From JAHRAW01 sp963693025 (GTDB lineage: Bacteria; Pseudomonadota; Gammaproteobacteria; Arenicellales; Poriferihabitantaceae), in contig OY843749.1 of assembly GCA_963693025.1 (NCBI GenBank), positions 1,178,001-1,242,000 on the forward strand: DNA of 64,000 nucleotides, in the 5' to 3' direction. How positions within the stretch are numbered: position 1 is the first letter of the stretch; each line of letters begins with the position of its first letter. A program made the position numbers and the translations under genes. Of the stretch, positions 16,566-24,117 are shown in pieces. The notes under the pieces were generated by a model, which did no database searches, was not told where the DNA came from, and saw nothing but the letters and a program-made list of their open reading frames with translations.

Positions 16566-16745
16566 ATGACACCAGCAGCCGTAGCCGCGGTCACCGCCAC
16601 AGTGCCGCTCATCATTGTGTTGTTGATTGGCGTCTATTGCGACCACCGTCGCGAGACCAAAGCCGACAACACCGCCAACACGCGAATGAGCCCAAATGCC
16701 ATACTCGCCTTCATTGGGAGACGATTTTGTTTGTATCATCCCTGA
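16566..16745 (+). CDS. Small membrane protein, C terminus formed by repeat sequence (module B)
   Basis: 59 residues: an N-terminal helix (VTATVPLIIVLLIGVY), then basic and Asn/Thr-rich sequence. A good ribosome-binding site (AGGGAGA) precedes the ATG. The last codons run into the hairpin repeat at 16.73 kb, so the native C terminus may have been replaced. Function unknown. Confidence 0.5.
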   Translation: MTPAAVAAVTATVPLIIVLLIGVYCDHRRETKADNTANTRMSPNAILAFIGRRFCLYHP

Positions 16746-16825
16746 TACAAACCCTTCGGGCTTGCGCGAAAATCCGCTCCTGGCGGATTTTTCATCGCCT
16801 TCGGGAATCTCCCTAAGGCTAGCGT
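16725..16825. repeat. Interspersed hairpin repeat, copy 5 (partial)
   Basis: Contains three of the unit hairpins: TTTGTATCATCCCTGATACAAA, AAAATCCGCTCCTGGCGGATTTT and the GGGAATCTCCCTAAGGCTAGCG half. The same pieces occur at 27.38-27.46 kb. Confidence 0.75.
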
Positions 16826-16854
16826 TAACCCCCACCACCCCCCAACCCCATTCA

Positions 16855-16864
16855 ATGCTATAAT
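16855..16864 (+). promoter_or_regulatory. Extended -10 promoter for tRNA-Cys/tRNA-Leu
   Basis: ATGCTATAAT is an extended -10 (TGnTATAAT) about 48 bp before tRNA-Cys. No good -35 element is visible. It would serve both tRNA genes and perhaps the phosphoribosyltransferase gene. Confidence 0.45.
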
Positions 16865-16912
16865 CCCCCACCTCACAAACGGTCGAAACTTCGCACGGGA
16901 GGATGGCGGTGT

Positions 16913-16986
16913 GGCTGAGTGGCAGAGTGGTTATGCAGCGGCCTGCAAAGCCGTTGACCTCGGTTCGATTCCGGGCTCAGCCTCCA
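16913..16986 (+). tRNA. tRNA-Cys (GCA)
   Basis: 74 nt including encoded CCA. The acceptor stem GGCTGAG/CTCAGCC pairs fully. Anticodon arm CGGCCTGCAAAGCCG gives GCA. The T arm is CTCGG TTCGATT CCGGG. Confidence 0.93.
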
Positions 16987-17023
16987 TTTTTCGCATCAAC
17001 CAGCCTCCTTTTCACCGGCACGC

Positions 17024-17110
17024 ACCCGGGTGGCGGAATGGGTAGACGCAAGGGACTTAAAATCCCTCGATGGCAACATCGTGCCGGTTCAAGTCCGGCC
17101 CCGGGTACCA
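17024..17110 (+). tRNA. tRNA-Leu (TAA)
   Basis: 87 nt with a long variable arm and encoded CCA. The acceptor ACCCGGG/CCCGGGT pairs fully. Anticodon arm GGGACTTAAAATCCC gives TAA. The long variable arm (CTCGATGGCAACATCG) is the class II feature of Leu tRNAs. Confidence 0.93.
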
Positions 17111-17129
17111 TGCCAGGCTCGCCGCGGCA

Positions 17130-17693
17130 ATGAGCGAAAAACTCTTCATCTCCGCCCAGGAATTGCTGGAAGATTCCTACCGCCTCGGCGCGCAAATCAT
17201 CGAAAGCGGGTTTCGCCCCGACTTCATCGTCGGCATCTGGCGCGGCGGCTCGCCGGTCGGCATTGCGATTCAGGAAATGCTGGAACACTTCGGCATCCCC
17301 ACCGACCACATCAGCCTGCGGACCTCGCTCTACCGCGGCATCGACCGGCGCGGGGAAGCGGTCAGGGTGCATGGGCTCGGCTATCTGGTGCGCAACCTCA
17401 ACGCCGAAAACGCGCTGCTGATTGTGGATGATGTGTATGATTCGGGGCGCAGCATTCGGGCGGTCATCGACCAACTCAGCGAGCGCACGCGGCGCAACAC
17501 GCCGGCTGAAATCAAGGTCGCCACGCCGTGGTTCAAGCCGGGCAACAACGCCACCGGGCGGGTGCCGGACTACTACCTGCACGAGACCGACCAATGGCTG
17601 GTGTTCCCGCACGAAGTGCAGGGGCTGAGCGCCGCGGAAATCGCGCGCGGCAAACCGCAGATTCACAAAATCATGCAAAGCATTACGAAATAG
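17130..17693 (+). CDS. Phosphoribosyltransferase (hypoxanthine-guanine type)
   Basis: 187 residues of the type I PRTase fold. The PRPP-binding signature LLIVDDVYDSGRSI is at about residues 99-112, and FIVGIWRGGSPVG forms the first loop. These enzymes salvage purine bases with PRPP; the exact base is not determined. ATG 17130 is chosen 19 bp after tRNA-Leu; an upstream in-frame start lies within the tRNA. It may be read through from the tRNA promoter. Confidence 0.8.
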   Translation: MSEKLFISAQELLEDSYRLGAQIIESGFRPDFIVGIWRGGSPVGIAIQEMLEHFGIPTDHISLRTSLYRGIDRRGEAVRVHGLGYLVRNLNAENALLIVDDVYDSGRSIRAVIDQLSERTRRNTPAEIKVATPWFKPGNNATGRVPDYYLHETDQWLVFPHEVQGLSAAEIARGKPQIHKIMQSITK

Positions 17694-17899
17694 CGCAAAT
17701 GGGCGTATAGTCGGCATCCGGTTTTGCCCGCGCCTGCCTGTCGTGTAGATGATGCGCGATGTCGTATCAGTGCTAGAATCAGGCGGCGCTCCGTTTGTAT
17801 ATTGCGCGGCGGGGGACCCAACCGATTTTCGGCGCATTTTCGGCTACATCAGGATAGCCGCATTGGACAACCACAACCGACACACCGCGGGGTTTTACG

Positions 17900-18598
17900 A
17901 TGGTAGATGACAACACCGAAGACGACTTGGACCTGAGTTCCCTGCCGGACGACGAACTGGTCGAGCAGATGCACGACGACCTCTATGACGGGCTCCGGGA
18001 TGAGATTATGGAGGGCACGCGAATCCTGCTTGGGCGCGGCTGGAGCGCGAGCAAGGTGTTGGATGAGGCGCTGGTGGAAGGCATGCGCATCGTCGGCATC
18101 GACTTCCGGGACGGCATCCTGTTCGTTCCCGAAGTGCTGATGGCCGCCAACGCGATGAAGGGCGGCATGGAAATTCTGCGCCCGCTGCTGGCGGAGACCG
18201 GCGCCAAACCGATTGGCAAAATGGTCATCGGCACGGTCAAGGGCGACATTCACGACATCGGCAAAAACCTGGTGGCGATGATGATGGAGGGCGCCGGGTT
18301 TGAGGTCATCAATCTCGGCATCGACAACCCGGTGGAGAACTACCTTGAGGCGCTGGAAGAACATCAGCCCGACATTCTCGGCATGTCGGCGCTGCTGACC
18401 ACCACCATGCCGTATATGAAAGTGGTGATCGACACGCTGGTGGAGAAGGGCATGCGCAACGATTACATCGTGCTGGTCGGCGGGGCGCCGCTCAATCAAG
18501 AATTCTCCGAAGCCATCGGCGCCGACGCTTACTGCCGGGACGCGGCGGTGGCGGTGGAAATCGCCACCGCCAAAATCGCCGAAAAGCGCGCCGCCTGA
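17900..18598 (+). CDS. Corrinoid (cobalamin-binding) protein, MtbC/MttC-like
   Basis: 232 residues. An N-terminal helical cap (about 20-100) is followed by a B12-binding Rossmann domain with GDIHDIGKNLV (D116, H118, G121; the DxHxxG motif with the lower axial histidine), a MSALLTTTMPYM segment and a VGGAPLN segment. It carries the methyl group as methylcob(III)amide between methyltransferases. It is the first gene of the C1 cluster running to 26.1 kb. No substrate-specific MttB-type methyltransferase is beside it. Confidence 0.92.
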   Translation: MVDDNTEDDLDLSSLPDDELVEQMHDDLYDGLRDEIMEGTRILLGRGWSASKVLDEALVEGMRIVGIDFRDGILFVPEVLMAANAMKGGMEILRPLLAETGAKPIGKMVIGTVKGDIHDIGKNLVAMMMEGAGFEVINLGIDNPVENYLEALEEHQPDILGMSALLTTTMPYMKVVIDTLVEKGMRNDYIVLVGGAPLNQEFSEAIGADAYCRDAAVAVEIATAKIAEKRAA

Positions 18599-18642
18599 GC
18601 CGTCAGCCGCGCGCGTTTCCTGAGGTCAGCCCGGTTAGCCCT

Positions 18643-19356
18643 GTGGTCAGCCCCGTGACCCACCCCGCCGCCGCCACCGCCGCCGGGCGCGTGTTGATTA
18701 TCGCCTGCGGCGCGCTCGCGCATGAGTTGGTGCGCGTCAAAGACCTCAACCGCTGGGACTTCATCGACATTCAGTGCCTGCCGGCGAGCCTGCACAACAC
18801 CCCGCGCGACATCGTGCCGGCGGTGCGCCGCAAAATCGCCGAGAACCGCGCCGCCTACCGCAAAATATTCATCGGCTACGCCGACTGCGGCACCGGCGGT
18901 TTGTTGGATGCGTTGTTGCGCGAAGAAGGCGTCGAGCGCTTGCCCGGCGCGCACTGCTATTCCTTCTTCGCCGGCGAGAAAAAATTCAACGCGCTCGCCG
19001 AAGCCGAGATTGGAACCTTCTACCTGACCGATTACTTGGCGAAGAATTTCGAGCGCCTCATCGTCAAGGGTTTCGGCATCGACCGCTTCCCCGAACTCAA
19101 GGCAATGTATTTCGGCAACTACAAAAAACTGGTCTATCTGGCGCAACAAGACGACGCGCAAACCGACCAAAAAGCCGAGCAAGCGGCGGCCTATCTCAAC
19201 CTGAAATACGAGCGCATCCACACCGGCGATGCGCCGTTTGAGTCGGCGTTGCAAACCGCGATTGCGCCCCTGATTAAGGTCAAAGCATCGCACGGCAAAA
19301 CGCCGCAAGGCGAGAAAGGCAAAGCGCCGCAAGGCGAGCCCATCCGCCACACCTAA
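18643..19356 (+). CDS. DUF1638 protein
   Basis: 237 residues from GTG 18643 (GTG 18655 is an alternative). It matches the DUF1638 group by segments VLIIACGALAHEL, FIGYADCGTGGLLD and FYLTDYLAKNFERLIVKGFG. The family recurrently neighbours corrinoid methyl-transfer genes, as here, but its function is not established. Conserved Cys residues (ACGA, DCGT) could bind metal or cofactor (inference). The C terminus has a repeated (T/A)PQGE unit. Confidence 0.8.
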   Translation: MVSPVTHPAAATAAGRVLIIACGALAHELVRVKDLNRWDFIDIQCLPASLHNTPRDIVPAVRRKIAENRAAYRKIFIGYADCGTGGLLDALLREEGVERLPGAHCYSFFAGEKKFNALAEAEIGTFYLTDYLAKNFERLIVKGFGIDRFPELKAMYFGNYKKLVYLAQQDDAQTDQKAEQAAAYLNLKYERIHTGDAPFESALQTAIAPLIKVKASHGKTPQGEKGKAPQGEPIRHT

Positions 19357-19389
19357 CCGCCGCCCGCCCGCCCCGCAAACCCCAGCCCC

Positions 19390-19710
19390 ATGGCAAAACT
19401 CATCACCGTGCTGTGGCGCGACATCCCCGCGCAAGTCATCGCCAAAGAGCGCCGCGACAGCGTCAAAGTCAAACTCTCCGAGCGCTTCGCCGACGCCATA
19501 GACCGCGCCGCCATGCGCGCCGGCAAAGGCTCCTCAGACGCCTACCTGGCCGACTGGCGCCGCACCAACACCCCGTGTAGCGCCGACCTGCAAGCCGAAG
19601 CCGAGGCGGCGGCGGCTAAGTATGAAAACGACTACGACGCGGAGCGCTTGCTGGCGTTGATTCGTAACAAGGGTGATGAGCCGGAGTCGCAAGACGAACA
19701 AACGGACTAA
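19390..19710 (+). CDS. Virulence-factor-domain protein (small, C1 cluster)
   Basis: 106 residues with an N-terminal segment LITVLWRDIPAQVIAKERR and AAMRAGKGSSDAYLADWRR. This matches the small family annotated in databases as virulence factor, which commonly sits with corrinoid methyltransferase genes. The name is historical; no enzymatic role is known. It lies 33 bp after the DUF1638 gene and 14 bp before the methyltransferase-endonuclease gene. Confidence 0.75.
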   Translation: MAKLITVLWRDIPAQVIAKERRDSVKVKLSERFADAIDRAAMRAGKGSSDAYLADWRRTNTPCSADLQAEAEAAAAKYENDYDAERLLALIRNKGDEPESQDEQTD

Positions 19711-19724
19711 ACCCCTGCCCTGCA

Positions 19725-21194
19725 ATGAAGAAAAGTAAGCAACTTGTGTTGAAACCGAACACCCTGTACAGCGGGGATTGTTTGGATGTGATGCAGTATT
19801 GGGACGACAACTGCATAGATTTAATCTACTTGGACCCGCCGTTTAACTCTAACGCCAACTACAACATTATTTTTGGCAAAGATAAAAAAGGGTGGGATTT
19901 GGACGAACGCGCGCAGTTCACCGCCTTTGGCGACACATGGCATTACACGAGTCAAGCGCATAACCGAGTAAACGCCATACTAGAGTATGGGCAGCACCCC
20001 GCGCACAAAGCGATTGACGGATTGAATCGCATCATTCCCGAATCGCCCATGCTTGCTTATGTGAGTTATATGGCGGAGCGCGTCGCCGAGATGCATCGCA
20101 TATTAAAGGACAGCGGCAGTTTGTATTTGCACTGCGACCCGACCGCTTCGCACTATCTTAAAATCATCATGGATGAAATCTTTGCCAGAGGAAATTTCAG
20201 GAATGAAATCGTTTGGCATTATGGGGCGGGACATCCTCCGAAAAAAGATTTTGCGCGAAAACACGATATTATTTTTCGCTACACTAAAACAAAAGTGTAT
20301 GCATTTAATAGCACACACAAAAGCATGCGAATTCCTTTCAAGGAAACTGCAACCAAGATGCACTTTACTAATGTGGATAAGGATGGCAGGAAGTATAGAA
20401 AGTATGACAGTGGAAAAATTGCATATTTGGATGAGGGGAAAGTTGTTACGGATGTTTGGATTGATATTGACGGGCAACAAGCGCGAAGCCCCATATCAAA
20501 AGAGTATCTCGGCTACCCCACGCAAAAACCGGTTAAGTTATTAGAACGAATCGTTGCAGCTTCGTCCAACGCAGGCGATTTGGTATTAGACCCGTTTTGC
20601 GGTTGCGGCACGACTGCGCATGCGTCACAAAACCTGAAGCGCAAATTTTTGGGCATCGACCTGTCCATTTATGCGCTGGATAAGATCTGTCGTGCGCGAT
20701 TAAAAGACACCAGGAACCTGAAAATCATGGGGTTGCCGACTTCGTTTTCAGCGGCAGCCGAAATGGACCCATTCCTATTTGAGCAATGGGCAATCACTTT
20801 GATGCAGGGTTTTGTGCCGAACAATAAACAAATCGGTGATGGTGGCGTGGACGGACGCGCGACTTTGTTGCACAAGCCAAGCGGGGAAAAGGGCTTGGTT
20901 TTTGCTCAAGTGAAACAGGGCAACGCCTCGCCGGATGCACAACGCGCCTTGCTGTCGCAAATCGCCACACGCAAAGCAAGCATGGGGGTTTTTATTACGC
21001 TGAAAAAAATGAACCGAACACCGACCATGTTGCAAACGATTCGTGACGCCGGCGCCTACCAACTCGGCGGCGTAAAACAATATCCGCGATTAGTGTATTG
21101 GTCTATTGAGGAACACTTTCTCGGGGTCGCCCCGCCGTTGCCCGATATGATGCCCACGCGCGAAGAAACCCAGCGCGACTTACTGACCGAATAG
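19725..21194 (+). CDS. DNA methyltransferase-restriction endonuclease fusion
   Basis: 489 residues. The N-terminal beta-class amino-methyltransferase has motif IV DPPF at residues 37-40 in LIYLDPPFNSNANYN and motif I at 291-296 in VLDPFCGCGTTAHA, the IV-before-I order of the beta class. The C-terminal part (about 350-460) has an Mrr/PD-(D/E)xK signature: GDGGVDGRA (371-379) and AQVKQG (394-399). It probably combines modification and cleavage in one chain, with target recognition between motifs IV and I (about 150-260). The middle third is visibly more AT-rich than its neighbours, suggesting acquisition. It interrupts the C1 cluster. Confidence 0.85.
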   Translation: MKKSKQLVLKPNTLYSGDCLDVMQYWDDNCIDLIYLDPPFNSNANYNIIFGKDKKGWDLDERAQFTAFGDTWHYTSQAHNRVNAILEYGQHPAHKAIDGLNRIIPESPMLAYVSYMAERVAEMHRILKDSGSLYLHCDPTASHYLKIIMDEIFARGNFRNEIVWHYGAGHPPKKDFARKHDIIFRYTKTKVYAFNSTHKSMRIPFKETATKMHFTNVDKDGRKYRKYDSGKIAYLDEGKVVTDVWIDIDGQQARSPISKEYLGYPTQKPVKLLERIVAASSNAGDLVLDPFCGCGTTAHASQNLKRKFLGIDLSIYALDKICRARLKDTRNLKIMGLPTSFSAAAEMDPFLFEQWAITLMQGFVPNNKQIGDGGVDGRATLLHKPSGEKGLVFAQVKQGNASPDAQRALLSQIATRKASMGVFITLKKMNRTPTMLQTIRDAGAYQLGGVKQYPRLVYWSIEEHFLGVAPPLPDMMPTREETQRDLLTE

Positions 21195-21260
21195 ACGAAG
21201 CGAGGGCTTTCCTCTGCTTTATTTTCCGCCGCACCGCATGACAACCAACTTATCGTCAAA

Positions 21261-21740
21261 ATGTTCGCTGTAAGAAAATGGTCAGTCCGCCATTCCCGCG
21301 GATTGGAATGCGTTTATCAATGCTTCGAACGCATACTGATAGCGTTGCATCCGTTGTGGCGATGGATTGGTTATGCGCGGGTTGAGCGTCCGGTGGCTTT
21401 TGTTGAGCGGAATCTTAAGGGGTTGTTGTTTGATTGCAAGATGTGCGGCAATTGTGTGCTCAGTTCCACCGGGATGTCTTGCCCGATGAATTGCCCCAAG
21501 CAACTGCGCAACGGGCCGTGCGGCGGCGTGCGCGCGGATGGCAACTGCGAGGTGGTGCCGGACATGCCTTGCGTTTGGGTTGAGGCGCATAAGGGTAGCC
21601 GCAACATGCGCCACGGCGGGCGGATTATGGCGTTGCAAGTGCCGGTGGATTGGTCGATGGAAGGCTCCTCGGCGTGGTTGCGCGAGGCGCGCCGGGCGCA
21701 TGGCGATGGCGATGGCGAACACGAAACCGCGCGGCAGTAG
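21261..21740 (+). CDS. Methylenetetrahydrofolate reductase C-terminal-domain protein
   Basis: 159 residues, with a Cys-rich core (about 59-105: CKMCGNCVLSSTGMSCPMNC, then NGPCGG, NCEVVPDMPCVW). This is the MTHFR_C type thought to bind a metal or iron-sulfur cluster and to partner a MetF-like subunit. The C-terminal end is Gly/Asp/His-rich and of low complexity. It overlaps or abuts the following reductase gene, and the two probably form one enzyme. Confidence 0.82.
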   Translation: MFAVRKWSVRHSRGLECVYQCFERILIALHPLWRWIGYARVERPVAFVERNLKGLLFDCKMCGNCVLSSTGMSCPMNCPKQLRNGPCGGVRADGNCEVVPDMPCVWVEAHKGSRNMRHGGRIMALQVPVDWSMEGSSAWLREARRAHGDGDGEHETARQ

Positions 21741-21789
21741 CGGCGGCGGTGATGGCGGCGGCGAAGGCGACGGCAACGGCAATGCGGCG

Positions 21790-22794
21790 ATGAGATATGC
21801 GGATGAGCCGGCGCCCGGCGCGATGTTGCCGATGCGCGCGGGGCATGTCTCGCAGGGGCGGCTGGAGCGGGTGTTGCGCGATGGAGCGTTTGCGGTGACC
21901 GCCGAACTGGCGCCGCCGGATTCGGCTGACGCGGACGATGTCTATCATCAGGCGCGGCTGTTCGACGGCTATGTCGATGCCATCAACGCCACCGACGGCT
22001 CGGGCGCAAACTGCCACATGTCGAGCGTCGGGGTGTGCGCGTTGCTGACGCGCGCGGGCTATTCCACCATCATGCAAATCTCCTGCCGCGACCGCAACCG
22101 CATCGCCATGCAGGGCGACATACTCGGGGCGGCGGCCATGGGGGTCGCCAATATACTGTGCCTGACCGGCGACGGCGTGCAGGCGGGCGACCACCCGAAC
22201 GCCAAGCCGGTGTTTGATTTGGACTGCATGTCGCTGCTACAAACCGCGCGCACCATGCGCGATGAGTCGCAACTGATGAGCGGGCGCACGCTCAGCCGGG
22301 CGCCGCGAATCTTCCTCGGGGCGGCCGCCAATCCGTTTGCCGAGCCGCTCGATTTCCGCGTTGACCGGCTGGAAAAAAAGGTCGCCGCCGGCGCCAACTT
22401 CGTGCAGACGCAATACTGTTTTGACCTGCCGGTGTTCGCGCAGTATATGCAGCGAGTGCGCGACAAAGGCTTGCACCGTCGGGTGTTCATCCTCGCCGGC
22501 GTCGGACCGCTGGCGTCCGCCAGGGCGGCGAGTTGGATTCGGGAGAATGTCCCCGGCGTGCATATTCCCGACGCCGTCATCGACCGCATCCGCGGCGCGC
22601 AAAAGCAGAAACTTGAAGGAATCAAAATCTGCATCGAACTGATGCAGCAACTCAAGGAAATTGAAGGGGTTGCCGGGGTGCATTTGATGGCCTACCGGCA
22701 GGAACAATCCGTCGCCGAGATAGTCGCAGCCTCGGGCGTGCTGGAAGCGCGCCTGCCGTGGTGTCCCGGCAGGGATGCAAACTTGAAACACTAA
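21790..22794 (+). CDS. Methylenetetrahydrofolate reductase (MetF-like)
   Basis: About 335 residues from ATG 21790; in-frame starts at 21700-21712 would add a Gly-rich leader overlapping the upstream gene. The TIM-barrel reductase has FAVTAELAPPDSADADDV, ATDGSGANCHMSS, ILCLTGDGVQAGDHP and FVQTQYCFDL. It interconverts methylene-THF and methyl-THF. In this cluster it more likely runs in the oxidative direction, passing methyl groups taken from the corrinoid protein into C1 metabolism (inference). The next gene supplies the methyl-THF:corrinoid step. Confidence 0.85.
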   Translation: MRYADEPAPGAMLPMRAGHVSQGRLERVLRDGAFAVTAELAPPDSADADDVYHQARLFDGYVDAINATDGSGANCHMSSVGVCALLTRAGYSTIMQISCRDRNRIAMQGDILGAAAMGVANILCLTGDGVQAGDHPNAKPVFDLDCMSLLQTARTMRDESQLMSGRTLSRAPRIFLGAAANPFAEPLDFRVDRLEKKVAAGANFVQTQYCFDLPVFAQYMQRVRDKGLHRRVFILAGVGPLASARAASWIRENVPGVHIPDAVIDRIRGAQKQKLEGIKICIELMQQLKEIEGVAGVHLMAYRQEQSVAEIVAASGVLEARLPWCPGRDANLKH

Positions 22795-22813
22795 AACAAC
22801 GGGGCACTTCATC

Positions 22814-23728
22814 ATGACCGACACGCTCATCGGTTCGGCAAGCGTCGAACTCAAAATCGGATTTGAACAGCCGTTCGTCATCATCGGCGAGCGCATCAAC
22901 CCCACGGGGCGCAAAATTCTGGCGGAGGAAATGAAGAACGGCGATTACAGCCGGGTGGAAGCCGACGCCCTCGCCCAGGTGGCCGCCGGCGCCGGCATGC
23001 TCGATGTCAACGCCGGCATCCCGCTGGCGGACGAGCCGGGCATCCTCGCCGAAGCGATTCGTTTGGTGCAGTCCATTACCCCTGTGCCGCTGTCCATCGA
23101 CTCCTCAATCGTCGCCGCGCTCGAAGCCGGCTTGCAGGCTTACCGCGGCAAGGCGCTGCTCAACTCGGTCACCGGCGAGGAAGAGCGGCTCGAGGCGGTG
23201 TTGCCGCTGGTGAAGAAATACGGCGCGGCGGTGGTCGCCATATCCAACGACGAAGCGGGCATATCGGAAAACCCGGACGAGCGTTTTGATGTCGCCAAAA
23301 AAATCGTCGAACGCGCCGCCGACCACGGCATTCATTACAGCGACATCGTGGTTGACCCGCTGGTGATGCCGGTCGGCGCGGTCAACAGCGCCGGCAGGCA
23401 AGTGCTCCATCTGGTCAAACGCCTGCGCGAAGAACTGAAAGTGAACACCACCTGCGGCGCCTCCAACTTCAGCTTCGGCATCCCCAACCGCAAGGGAATG
23501 GACGGCACTTTCTTGAGCATGGCAATCGCCGCCGGAATGACTTCGGCAATCACCAACCCGCTGCACGAGGAAGTGATGCAGGCGGTGATGGGCGCCAACG
23601 TGGTGATGGGGCACGACATGAATTGCGCGCGCTGGCTGAAGAAATACCGCCAGCCGGCGGAACAAGGCAGCGGCGCGCGCGGCGGACGCGAAGGGCGCCG
23701 GCGGCGGCGTAGCGGAGGCGGCGCGTGA
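22814..23728 (+). CDS. Methyltetrahydrofolate:corrinoid methyltransferase
   Basis: 304 residues of the pterin-binding (DHPS-like) TIM-barrel family. GERINPTGRK near the N terminus, MLDVNAGIP, PLSIDSS, LLNSVTGEEERL and a late TTCGASNFSFG are the expected pterin-site segments. It transfers the methyl group between the corrinoid protein and tetrahydrofolate. The last 25 residues are an Arg/Gly-rich low-complexity tail. Its stop overlaps the next gene. Confidence 0.9.
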   Translation: MTDTLIGSASVELKIGFEQPFVIIGERINPTGRKILAEEMKNGDYSRVEADALAQVAAGAGMLDVNAGIPLADEPGILAEAIRLVQSITPVPLSIDSSIVAALEAGLQAYRGKALLNSVTGEEERLEAVLPLVKKYGAAVVAISNDEAGISENPDERFDVAKKIVERAADHGIHYSDIVVDPLVMPVGAVNSAGRQVLHLVKRLREELKVNTTCGASNFSFGIPNRKGMDGTFLSMAIAAGMTSAITNPLHEEVMQAVMGANVVMGHDMNCARWLKKYRQPAEQGSGARGGREGRRRRRSGGGA

Positions 23729-24117
23729 TGGAAAACGCACCCCGAAGCGGCGGGTTGGGCGGCGGATGCTTGTGCGGCGGCGTGCGTTATCGCGTTGAGC
23801 GCGTGTTGCGGGGCGTGGTCAATTGTTTTTGCGGGCAGTGCCGGAAGACCAGCGGCCACCATGTCGCCGCCACACAAGCGCGCCTCGACGATTTTTATCT
23901 GCACGATGACGGCGCGCTAAAATGGTATCGCTCGTCGCCCAAAGCGCAACGCGGGTTTTGCCGCGAATGCGGCGGCAATCTGTTTTGGCGGCACGACGAC
24001 GAGGACACCATCAGCATCATGGCAGGCACCCTCGACACGCCGACCGGCTTGCAAGTGTGCGAAAATTTATACGTTGAAGACGCCAGCGATTACCAAATCA
24101 TTCCCGAACCGAAATGA
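23728..24117 (+). CDS. GFA (glutathione-dependent formaldehyde-activating) family protein
   Basis: 129 residues from ATG 23728 (GTG 23725 also possible). Zinc-binding cysteines are arranged as CLCGGVRY, CFCGQCRKTSG and FCRECGGNLFW, the GFA/CENP-V fold. The family includes S-(hydroxymethyl)glutathione synthase-like proteins, but most members are uncharacterised. Location in the C1 cluster makes a link to formaldehyde or other C1 units plausible, not shown. Its start overlaps the preceding stop and its end overlaps the next start. Confidence 0.82.
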   Translation: MENAPRSGGLGGGCLCGGVRYRVERVLRGVVNCFCGQCRKTSGHHVAATQARLDDFYLHDDGALKWYRSSPKAQRGFCRECGGNLFWRHDDEDTISIMAGTLDTPTGLQVCENLYVEDASDYQIIPEPK

